Assembly (NCBI GenBank): GCA_012799075.1
Contig: JAAZLZ010000100.1
Location: 1-6,661 of the forward strand
Reading direction: 5' to 3'
DNA: 6,661 bases
DNA from: Bacillota bacterium
GTDB lineage: Bacteria; Bacillota; Limnochordia; JAAZLZ01
In this document: piece by piece, positions 1-5,176 of the stretch
Layout: every line of letters begins with the position of its first letter
How positions within the stretch are numbered: the first letter of the stretch is position 1
Position numbers and translations under genes: made by a program
The notes under the pieces: model-generated
Databases searched by the model: none
The model's input: only the letters and a program-made list of their open reading frames with translations
What the model was told of the DNA's origin: nothing

Positions 1-258
1 CCGATTGGGGAGCACCCGCTTGATGCCCGTTGCTACTGCGGGAGCCCGGCCGTGGGCAGCCTGCTGCATGTCACAGTTGAAATAATTATAGGCAAAGACG
101 GAGCAGCCTACGGAAGCAACGCCAATGGTTTGTTCGCGGATGCCAAGGTTAGAGATGGCTTCAGCAACCAAACGGTGGATGATTCCGTGGGTGCAGCCTG
201 GGCAATAATGGAATTCATGATCCGTCAAGGCCTCAGGACGAGAGAAAACCACTTTCAT
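1..258 (-). CDS. 2-oxoacid:ferredoxin oxidoreductase, TPP-binding beta subunit (partial, N-terminal 86 codons)
   Basis: This subunit binds thiamine pyrophosphate in 2-oxoacid:ferredoxin oxidoreductases (VOR/KOR type), which turn a 2-oxoacid plus CoA into acyl-CoA, CO2 and reduced ferredoxin in the cytoplasm. The 86 visible residues contain HYCPGCTHG (17-25) and ASVGCS (48-53). Cys19, Cys22 and Cys52 match in spacing three of the cysteines that hold the proximal 4Fe-4S cluster in this family. The start is an ATG at 258, eight bases after an AAGGGGGG Shine-Dalgarno (274-267). It overlaps the vorB stop as ATGA, which indicates translational coupling. The gene continues beyond the left edge, so the TPP/Mg-binding GDGD-type region and the fourth cysteine are not visible. 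A gamma subunit would be expected further left. The family is clear; substrate (2-oxoisovalerate or 2-oxoglutarate) rests on the neighbouring VorB. Confidence 0.92.
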   Translation of the reverse strand, partial: MKVVFSRPEALTDHEFHYCPGCTHGIIHRLVAEAISNLGIREQTIGVASVGCSVFAYNYFNCDMQQAAHGRAPAVATGIKRVLPNR

Positions 259-1325
259 GCCGATGTCCCCCCTTGAAGGGAAACGGCCATTTGGCGAATG
301 ACCCCTAGGATCTCCCGTGGTGTGGGGACCATGCCGCCCATCCGGCCATAAAACTCGACGGGGCAGCGGCCTTCGACGGCCAGACGTACATCGTCCACCA
401 TTTGACCGGCGCTCATTTCCACCACTAAACAGCGGGCAGCTTCCCGGGTGAGGGCACATAATTGACCGGTGGGAAAGGGATAGAGGGTAATGGGCCGGAA
501 AAGCCCAACGGGGATGCCCTCTTCCCTGGCTTGGGCGACCGCGGACCGAACGATGCGGGCCGTTACACCATAGGCCGCCACGATGATCTTCGCCCCTTCC
601 AGCCGGTAGCCTTCCCAGCGAATCTCCGTCCGCTCCATCCTGGCATATTTCTCCTGTAATTTCCGATTATGGGTTTCTAATAGTTCTGGTACAATTTCCA
701 GAGAATTGATGATATTTGGCGTCCGCCCCTGGGCGCCTGTAGTTGCCCAGGGCTTCGAAGGTTCCTTCGCCTTCAAGTCCCCTAGCCGAACGGGCTCCAT
801 CATTTGTCCGAGGATGGCATCGGCTAGCACCATGGCGGGATTGCGGTACTTGTCGCTTAGTTCAAAAGCCAGGGCAGTCAGCTCGGCCATTTCTTGTACA
901 GATGCCGGCGCCAGCACGATAAGCCGGTAATCTCCATGGCCTCCCCCCCGGGTGGCCTGGAAGTAGTCGCCTTGACTGGCTAAGATGCCTCCTAGTCCTG
1001 GCCCGCAGCGAACGATATTCACGATGACGCAGGGGAGCTCGGCCCCTGTCAGATATGAAATGCCCTCTTGTTTCAGGCTGATGCCCGGACTCGATGATGA
1101 GGTCATTACCCGGGCACCAGTTCCGGCAGCCCCGTAGACCATGTTGATGGCTGCCAGTTCACTTTCTGCCTGTAGATATGTCCCGCCTACCTCCGGCATG
1201 CGTCTCGCCATGTAGGCTGGGAGCTCGTTTTGGGGAGTAATGGGGTAGCCGAAAAAGAATCGGCAGCCCACCTTCAGTGCTGCTTCACCAATGGCTTCGT
1301 TGCCTTTCATGAGCAGCTTTTCCAC
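255..1325 (-). CDS. vorB: 2-oxoacid:ferredoxin oxidoreductase alpha subunit, VorB type (3-methyl-2-oxobutanoate dehydrogenase)
   Basis: VorB is the large pyrimidine-binding subunit of ketoisovalerate:ferredoxin oxidoreductase. With the TPP subunit it forms the active site that converts branched-chain 2-oxoacids to acyl-CoA. The protein is 356 residues, a normal length. Family blocks are FFFGYPITPQNELP (23-36), LQAESELAAINMVYGAA (51-67, with the Glu region that contacts the TPP pyrimidine), TSSSSPGISLKQEG (75-88), GPGLGG (108-113), GGGHGDYR (127-134), and in the second transketolase-like domain LFRPITLYPFP (275-285) and EMSAGQMVDDVR (303-314). The start is a GTG at 1325, six bases after a run of eight Gs. 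An internal ATG (codon 6, MKGNEA) is a weaker alternative because it lacks its own ribosome site. The stop overlaps the next gene's ATG. The VOR assignment is by motif likeness; a KorA-type 2-oxoglutarate enzyme is the main alternative. Confidence 0.93.
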   Translation of the reverse strand: MEKLLMKGNEAIGEAALKVGCRFFFGYPITPQNELPAYMARRMPEVGGTYLQAESELAAINMVYGAAGTGARVMTSSSSPGISLKQEGISYLTGAELPCVIVNIVRCGPGLGGILASQGDYFQATRGGGHGDYRLIVLAPASVQEMAELTALAFELSDKYRNPAMVLADAILGQMMEPVRLGDLKAKEPSKPWATTGAQGRTPNIINSLEIVPELLETHNRKLQEKYARMERTEIRWEGYRLEGAKIIVAAYGVTARIVRSAVAQAREEGIPVGLFRPITLYPFPTGQLCALTREAARCLVVEMSAGQMVDDVRLAVEGRCPVEFYGRMGGMVPTPREILGVIRQMAVSLQGGTSA

Positions 1326-1330
1326 CCGAT

Positions 1331-1338
1331 CCCCCCCC
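1331..1338 (-). promoter_or_regulatory. G8 Shine-Dalgarno tract of vorB
   Basis: An uninterrupted run of eight Gs on the minus strand lies six bases before the vorB GTG start and fixes that start. It sits wholly in the 16-bp spacer after the ferredoxin stop. It pairs with the anti-Shine-Dalgarno through G-C and G-U pairs. Homopolymers of this length can slip, which would alter the spacing without touching either reading frame; whether that happens is not visible here. Confidence 0.6.
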
Positions 1339-1341
1339 TGT

Positions 1342-1545
1342 CTAGCGAAATACCGTTAGGGCCAGGTCGGGACACATCAAAGTACATAATGCGCAGCCGG
1401 TGCACTCTGCTTTCGGGACTACCTCCACAGGGTGAAAACCCTTGGTGTTGGTCCGAGTGGCCAACCGTAGGAACCCCCGGGGACATACCCGCAGGCACAA
1501 GGAGCATCCCTTGCATCGTTCCTCGTGAATCTTAACACCGGCCAC
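1342..1545 (-). CDS. dicluster 4Fe-4S ferredoxin subunit of the VOR/KOR complex
   Basis: This 67-residue ferredoxin-type protein carries two complete CxxCxxCxxxCP sites: Cys11, 14, 17, 21 and Cys48, 51, 54, 58. It would hold two 4Fe-4S clusters and pass electrons from the TPP/cluster subunit to free ferredoxin. It is almost nothing but cluster sites, with a basic linker (residues 23-47) between them, which matches the small delta-type subunit encoded next to VorB in many anaerobes. The start is a GTG at 1545, preceded by the Shine-Dalgarno GGGGGTGG (1560-1553) at about seven bases. It ends in TAG 16 bp before the vorB start and begins 17 bp after the pnp stop, so it is the first gene of the cluster and may share a transcript with pnp. 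A free-standing ferredoxin is possible but less likely in this context. Confidence 0.92.
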   Translation of the reverse strand: MAGVKIHEERCKGCSLCLRVCPRGFLRLATRTNTKGFHPVEVVPKAECTGCALCTLMCPDLALTVFR

Positions 1546-1562
1546 TCTGTGACCACCCCCGC

Positions 1563-3746
1563 TTAGGAGCTATGCTTGCTGCGCCTTCTCGGCCGCTCCC
1601 TGCGCTGGCCTTCTCGGCCGCCCTTCTCCTCGCTCGGATTGCCGTCCTTCTCCGGTGGAGGGAGGACTTCCTTGCGGGAAAGGTTGATCCTGCCTTGGTT
1701 ATCGATTTCAATAACCTTCACCAGGACATCATCGCCGATATTGACCACGTCTTCCACTTTGCTGACCCGGTTGTGGGCCAACTGGGAAATATGAACCAAC
1801 CCTTCTTTGCCGGGTAGGACCTCGACAAAAGCGCCGAAATTGGTTACCCGTCGCACCTTGCCCATGTAGGTCTCGCCTACTTCCACTTCCTTCACCAAAT
1901 CGCCGATGATGTCCATGGCTTTCGTTGCCGAACCACCATCGACAGAGGCGATGTAGACTCGACCATCATCTTCAATATCGATGGAAACGCCGGTTTCCTC
2001 GATGATTTTGCGGATTACCTTGCCGCCAGGTCCGATGACATCACGGATCTTGTCAACGGGGATTTCCATGGTCATGATTCGCGGTGCATAGGGCGACAGT
2101 TCAGCCCTTGGCTCAGGTATGACCGCCAGCATCCGTTCCAGAATGAACAGACGGCCTCGCCGGGCTTGTTCTAGGGCCTGCTTGAGGATATCACCGGAAA
2201 CACCGCCGATTTTGATATCCATCTGAAGGGCCGTGATACCGTCGGCAGTACCTGCCACCTTGAAATCCATATCGCCCAGAGCGTCTTCTAGACCTTGGAT
2301 ATCCGTCAGGATGGTGAATTTGTCACCGTACTTCACCAATCCCATCGCAATGCCGGCCACTGGCTTCTTGATCGGTACACCGGCATCCATCAATGCCAAA
2401 GTGCTTCCGCAGACACTGGCCTGGGACGAAGAGCCATTAGATTCCAGGACCTCCGATACTAGCCGGATGGTGTAGGGAAACTCCTCTTCCGAGGGGATCA
2501 TCGGCAGCAGAGCCCTCTCTGCTAATGAGCCGTGTCCGATTTCCCGCCGACCCGGCGCTCGCATGAACCGAACCTCTCCCACACAGAAGGGCGGGAAGTT
2601 GTAATGATGGATATAGCGTTTGCTGTCTTCTTCCCGCAAATCATCCAGGAGCTGTTCGTCGGATTTGACGCCTAGAGTGCAAACGGTCAGGACCTGGGTC
2701 TGTCCCCGGGTGAAAAGTCCCGAGCCGTGGGTGCGGGGCAGGAGCCCCACCTCACAGGAGACGGGCCGGATTTCATCTAGATCCCGCCCATCGACCCTGG
2801 TTTTCTCCTCCGTTACCAGGCGACGGACTTCCTCTTTGACCAGCTCTTCGAAGATGGCCGCTAGCTTCGGCAGCTGTTCTGCGAAGGCGTCCTCTCCCAA
2901 CGCTTCGGCGAAGTGGGCGAGGGTTTCTTCCTTGACGGTTTCCACCGCGGCCTCGCGGCTTTGCTTGTCATCGCTGCGGATTGCTGTCCTGATGGCTTCC
3001 TCAGCTTGTTCTTTCATTTTCGCTTCCAGCTCAGGGTCTTCGGTCACCTGGGGAACCTCTATCTTGGGCTTGCCCACCTCGGCAACGATTTTCTCCTGAA
3101 GGGCGACGATCCGTTGGATTTCCCGATGACCAAACAGGATGGCCTCGAGGATGATGTCTTCGGGCACCTCTTTCGCCCCTGCCTCGACCATCATCACCGC
3201 ATCTTTAGTGCCCGCGATGACCAGCTCCATCTCACTTTGGGCGCTTTGCTCCAGATCGGGGTTGATGATGAACTCGCCATCTACCCTTCCTACGATTACG
3301 CCGCCAATGGGTTCGTTAAAGGGGATATCGGAGACGGAAAGTGCGACAGAAGCACCGAGCATCGCCGGTATGGGCGGGGGATTGTTCCTGTCGACGGACA
3401 AGATGGTGGCAATTACTTGAACATCGTTGCGAAAGCCGTCGGGGAACAAAGGTCTAATAGCTCGGTCGATCATCCTTGCAGATAGGACGCCTACTTCCCC
3501 GGGTCGTCCTTCCCGGCGAATCCAGCCACCGGGGATCTTGCCGATTGAATACAGTTTCTCTTCATAATCCACGATCAAGGGGAAGAAGTCTACCCCTACC
3601 CGTGGTTCCTTGCTCATGGTTGCAGTCACTAGGACCACCGTGTCTCCGTAGTGGACTAGTACAGAACCATTGGCTTGTTTGGCCACCCGTCCCACCTCAA
3701 AAGTCAAGGGACGTCCGGCCACCTCCATTGTATATGATTTTCCCAT
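1563..3746 (-). CDS. pnp: polyribonucleotide nucleotidyltransferase (PNPase)
   Basis: PNPase is the phosphorolytic 3'-5' exoribonuclease that releases nucleoside diphosphates from RNA in the cytoplasm, as a ring-shaped trimer often tied to the degradosome. The 727-residue product has the full family layout: first RNase PH domain (about 10-140), helical linker (about 145-310), second RNase PH domain (about 320-540), KH domain with the GPGG loop (572-575), and S1 domain (about 621-692). Phosphate-binding ESNGSSS is at 435-441. Asp488, Asp494 and Lys496 in EDALGDMDFK match the metal and catalytic residues Asp486, Asp492 and Lys494 of the E. coli enzyme. A basic, Glu/Arg-rich, probably disordered tail follows (693-727). 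The start chosen is the ATG at 3746, behind a perfect AGGAGG (3759-3754); a longer in-frame form from 3806 has no such site. It lies downstream of rpsO, as in most bacteria. Confidence 0.98.
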   Translation of the reverse strand: MGKSYTMEVAGRPLTFEVGRVAKQANGSVLVHYGDTVVLVTATMSKEPRVGVDFFPLIVDYEEKLYSIGKIPGGWIRREGRPGEVGVLSARMIDRAIRPLFPDGFRNDVQVIATILSVDRNNPPPIPAMLGASVALSVSDIPFNEPIGGVIVGRVDGEFIINPDLEQSAQSEMELVIAGTKDAVMMVEAGAKEVPEDIILEAILFGHREIQRIVALQEKIVAEVGKPKIEVPQVTEDPELEAKMKEQAEEAIRTAIRSDDKQSREAAVETVKEETLAHFAEALGEDAFAEQLPKLAAIFEELVKEEVRRLVTEEKTRVDGRDLDEIRPVSCEVGLLPRTHGSGLFTRGQTQVLTVCTLGVKSDEQLLDDLREEDSKRYIHHYNFPPFCVGEVRFMRAPGRREIGHGSLAERALLPMIPSEEEFPYTIRLVSEVLESNGSSSQASVCGSTLALMDAGVPIKKPVAGIAMGLVKYGDKFTILTDIQGLEDALGDMDFKVAGTADGITALQMDIKIGGVSGDILKQALEQARRGRLFILERMLAVIPEPRAELSPYAPRIMTMEIPVDKIRDVIGPGGKVIRKIIEETGVSIDIEDDGRVYIASVDGGSATKAMDIIGDLVKEVEVGETYMGKVRRVTNFGAFVEVLPGKEGLVHISQLAHNRVSKVEDVVNIGDDVLVKVIEIDNQGRINLSRKEVLPPPEKDGNPSEEKGGREGQRRERPRRRSKHSS

Positions 3747-3833
3747 GGACTTACCTCCTAAATGTAAAAACACAATACTTCTCTGCCCGCCGCTAGTATG
3801 CCTCACCTTCGGGCTGGGTGATTCTCGACTGCC
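3747..3833 (-). other. pnp leader with weak alternative hairpins, no clear promoter
   Basis: Between the post-rpsO hairpin and the pnp ATG the minus strand can form TCACC with GGTGA (3821-3817 and 3807-3803) or, exclusive of it, GCCCG with CGGGC (3814-3810 and 3789-3785). Both stems are only 5 bp. PNPase represses its own mRNA in E. coli, so a regulatory leader is conceivable, but these folds are weak. I see no acceptable -35/-10 pair here. Confidence 0.3.
3754..3759 (-). promoter_or_regulatory. Shine-Dalgarno site deciding the pnp start
   Basis: AGGAGG on the minus strand lies seven bases before the ATG at 3746. It selects the product beginning MGKSYT over an upstream in-frame ATG at 3806, which would add 20 residues unlike the PNPase family. 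Confidence 0.85.
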
Positions 3834-3859
3834 AAAAGGAGCGGGTCGCCCCGCTCCTT
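3834..3859 (-). terminator. GC-rich hairpin after rpsO (terminator-like or RNase processing site)
   Basis: Starting one base after the rpsO stop, the minus strand reads AAGGAGCGGG (3859-3850), GCGA (3849-3846), then CCCGCTCCTT (3845-3836). This is a perfect 10-bp stem closed by a GNRA tetraloop. The T run that follows is only TTTT (3837-3834, sharing two bases with the stem) before GGC. The stem is that of an intrinsic terminator, but the short U tract suggests partial termination. It could equally stabilise the rpsO 3' end or serve as a processing site in an rpsO-pnp transcript, as in E. coli where RNase III cuts between these genes. No separate promoter for pnp is evident downstream, which fits readthrough. 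Confidence 0.75.
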
Positions 3860-3860
3860 C

Positions 3861-4130
3861 TTAACGTCGTAGACCTAGTCGTTCGATCAAATTACGATAA
3901 CGCTCAATATCCTTTTTCTGCAGGTAATTGAGCAAACCTCTGCGCTGTCCGATCATTTTGTAGAGCCCTCGCCGCGAGTGGTGATCTCGTTTATGGACCT
4001 TCAGGTGTTCTGTCAGCTCATTGATCCTGTTGGTCAAAATAGCGATCTGCACCTCGGGAGAGCCTGTGTCCGTTTCATGGGTCTTGTAATTGTTGATAAT
4101 CTCCAGTTTCGCCTCTTTTGAAAGGCTCAT
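3861..4130 (-). CDS. rpsO: 30S ribosomal protein S15
   Basis: S15 is a primary binder of the central domain of 16S rRNA in the small ribosomal subunit and helps form bridge B4 to the 50S subunit. The 89-residue product is exactly the usual length. It shows the family signatures DTGSPEVQ (21-28), HKRDHHSRRGL (46-56) and RRGLLNYL (63-70). These include the known rRNA-contact residues Thr22, Gly23, Gln28, His42, Asp49, Ser52 and Tyr69 (numbered with Met1). The ATG at 4130 follows AAGGAGGAG (4145-4137) at good spacing. The gene has its own strong promoter just after ribF and is followed at once by a hairpin. Together these allow expression separate from ribF upstream and from pnp downstream. Feedback on its own leader is common in this family and the leader here is suggestive. 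Confidence 0.99.
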   Translation of the reverse strand: MSLSKEAKLEIINNYKTHETDTGSPEVQIAILTNRINELTEHLKVHKRDHHSRRGLYKMIGQRRGLLNYLQKKDIERYRNLIERLGLRR

Positions 4131-4215
4131 TAACTACTCCTCCTTATCTTGACAACCGCCTGGGGCCAAGAAAACCGTGGAGGCAAGCGGTATTCCTAGC
4201 CAAAGGCTTACTTCC
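4131..4215 (-). promoter_or_regulatory. rpsO leader with hairpin exposing an anti-Shine-Dalgarno; candidate S15 autoregulatory RNA
   Basis: The predicted untranslated leader runs about 85 bases. ACCGCTTG (4191-4184) can pair with CAGGCGGT (4162-4155) as an 8-bp stem, and a U-G wobble (4186 with 4160) sits beside a C-G pair. The first loop bases are CCTCC (4183-4179), complementary to GGAGG (4143-4139) of the rpsO ribosome site 11 bases past the stem. That pairing would form a pseudoknot or an alternative hairpin hiding the site. A small hairpin, AGCC-TTT-GGCT (4208-4198), precedes it. S15 is known to repress its own translation through several unrelated leader folds, and a G-U/G-C step in a helix is part of its known rRNA recognition. 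The fold was found by eye without energy calculation, so function is inferred. Confidence 0.5.
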
Positions 4216-4221
4216 TAAGTC

Positions 4222-4250
4222 ATTCTAGCATAAATGCCATTGGATGTAAA
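4222..4250 (-). promoter_or_regulatory. sigma-A type promoter of rpsO
   Basis: On the minus strand TTTACA (4250-4245) and TAGAAT (4227-4222) are separated by exactly 17 bases. A TG one base before the -10 box (TGcTAGAAT) makes it an extended -10 promoter. Each hexamer differs from consensus at one position. It starts four bases after the ribF stop and points at rpsO, with a predicted transcript start near 4215. This is the only convincing promoter in the window, so it probably drives rpsO and, by readthrough, pnp and perhaps the VOR genes. Confidence 0.85.
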
Positions 4251-4254
4251 CGTA

Positions 4255-5151
4255 CTAGCGAAGGATCTGCCTCGCTGCCAGTCGATCCCGCTCCATCTGC
4301 TCCTGTAAGGCGTTGGCCGAGGGAAATCGGCGAATACCGCGCAAACGTTCCACCAGACTTACTTCGATGACCTCATCGTACAAGTCCCCATTAAAGCCAT
4401 CGATGAAAAGCTCGATGGTAACATCGCCTTGACTTGCAAAGGTCGGTCGGCTGCTGATGGCCAACAGTCCGGGGAAAAAGTCACCGTGGAGATTGGCTTG
4501 CACTGCATAGACTCCCAGTCCGGGGATAAGCTTCCCTGGAGGACAAGCCAAGTTGGCTGTGGGAAAACCAAGTTGCCGGCCTCGTCCCTCCCCGGGTACA
4601 ACCTGACCCCGCAGGAAAAAAGGATATCCTAAGAATTCAGCTGCCCGACGAACATCGCCGGCGAGTAAATGGTTGCGGATGGCGGTGCTGGAAATCACGA
4701 TGTCCCCTGAGGTTACGGGCTGTACGACCATCAACTCGAATTGGTGCTGATCCGCCAGGGACTGCAACAGATCGACCTTCCCAGTGGCCCGATGACCGAA
4801 GGAAAAGTCAAATCCGACCACCACTCCCTTAGCTTGGAACTGTTGAACCAGGTACCGCTCAACGAACCCTGCCGGAGTCACCGCAGCAAATTCCCGGTCG
4901 AAGGAAACTAGACAGACTTCCTCGATTCCATGACGGCGAATGAGTTCTTCCTTCTCCTTGGTGGTGGTGATGAGTGGCGGGCACTGGGCTGGGTTTAAGA
5001 CTGCCAGGGGGTGGCGGTCGAAGGTGAAGGCAACAGCCCGGCCGCTCATCTGTTTTGCTCGCGTTAATGCCGTCGACAAAATAGCTTGGTGTCCCCGGTG
5101 CACACCGTCGAAAGTGCCCAGGGCCAGAACAGTCGGTTTTCCCCTTGACAA
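4255..5151 (-). CDS. ribF: bifunctional riboflavin kinase / FAD synthetase
   Basis: RibF phosphorylates riboflavin to FMN and then adenylates FMN to FAD in the cytoplasm. The 298-residue product has the N-terminal nucleotidyltransferase domain with LGTFDGVHRGH (11-21), where His18 and His21 form the HxGH site, then GFDFSFGHRATGKV (113-126) and SSTAIR (154-159). The C-terminal riboflavin kinase domain has GRGRQLGFPTAN (189-200, with the metal/ATP-binding PTAN) and Glu247 in TIELF before FNGDLY, the likely catalytic base. The start chosen is a TTG at 5151, nine bases after GGGAGG. The frame stays open back to 5319, but only by overlapping truB and with no usable start near the truB end. It begins 25 bp after truB. 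The loop ISSRPTF (232-238) departs from the usual NIGxRPTF. The family assignment is secure. Confidence 0.96.
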   Translation of the reverse strand: MSRGKPTVLALGTFDGVHRGHQAILSTALTRAKQMSGRAVAFTFDRHPLAVLNPAQCPPLITTTKEKEELIRRHGIEEVCLVSFDREFAAVTPAGFVERYLVQQFQAKGVVVGFDFSFGHRATGKVDLLQSLADQHQFELMVVQPVTSGDIVISSTAIRNHLLAGDVRRAAEFLGYPFFLRGQVVPGEGRGRQLGFPTANLACPPGKLIPGLGVYAVQANLHGDFFPGLLAISSRPTFASQGDVTIELFIDGFNGDLYDEVIEVSLVERLRGIRRFPSANALQEQMERDRLAARQILR

Positions 5152-5176
5152 ACCTGTAATCCTCCCATCTTCATAA

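Noticed and set aside
52..276. Plus-strand frame at the left end
   Set aside because: It is antisense to a clear TPP-binding subunit with conserved cysteine motifs, and shows no family features of its own.
1307..1516. Alternative minus-strand frame over the ferredoxin gene
   Set aside because: The real frame encodes two intact 4Fe-4S motifs; this one is an out-of-frame shadow.
2620..3099. Second antisense frame within pnp, Ser-rich
   Set aside because: Its composition is the mirror of pnp codons; there is no ribosome site or family resemblance.
2913..3485. Long open frame antisense to pnp on the plus strand
   Set aside because: It lies wholly opposite a perfectly conserved PNPase frame, has no recognisable domain, and reflects codon bias of the sense gene.
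3747..3806. N-terminal extension of pnp by 20 residues
   Set aside because: The extension is unlike PNPase and has no ribosome site, whereas AGGAGG directs initiation to the ATG at 3746.
3785..3835. TTGGCA after the rpsO hairpin as a -35 for a pnp promoter
   Set aside because: No acceptable -10 box occurs 16-19 bases downstream; CATACT is 29 bases away.
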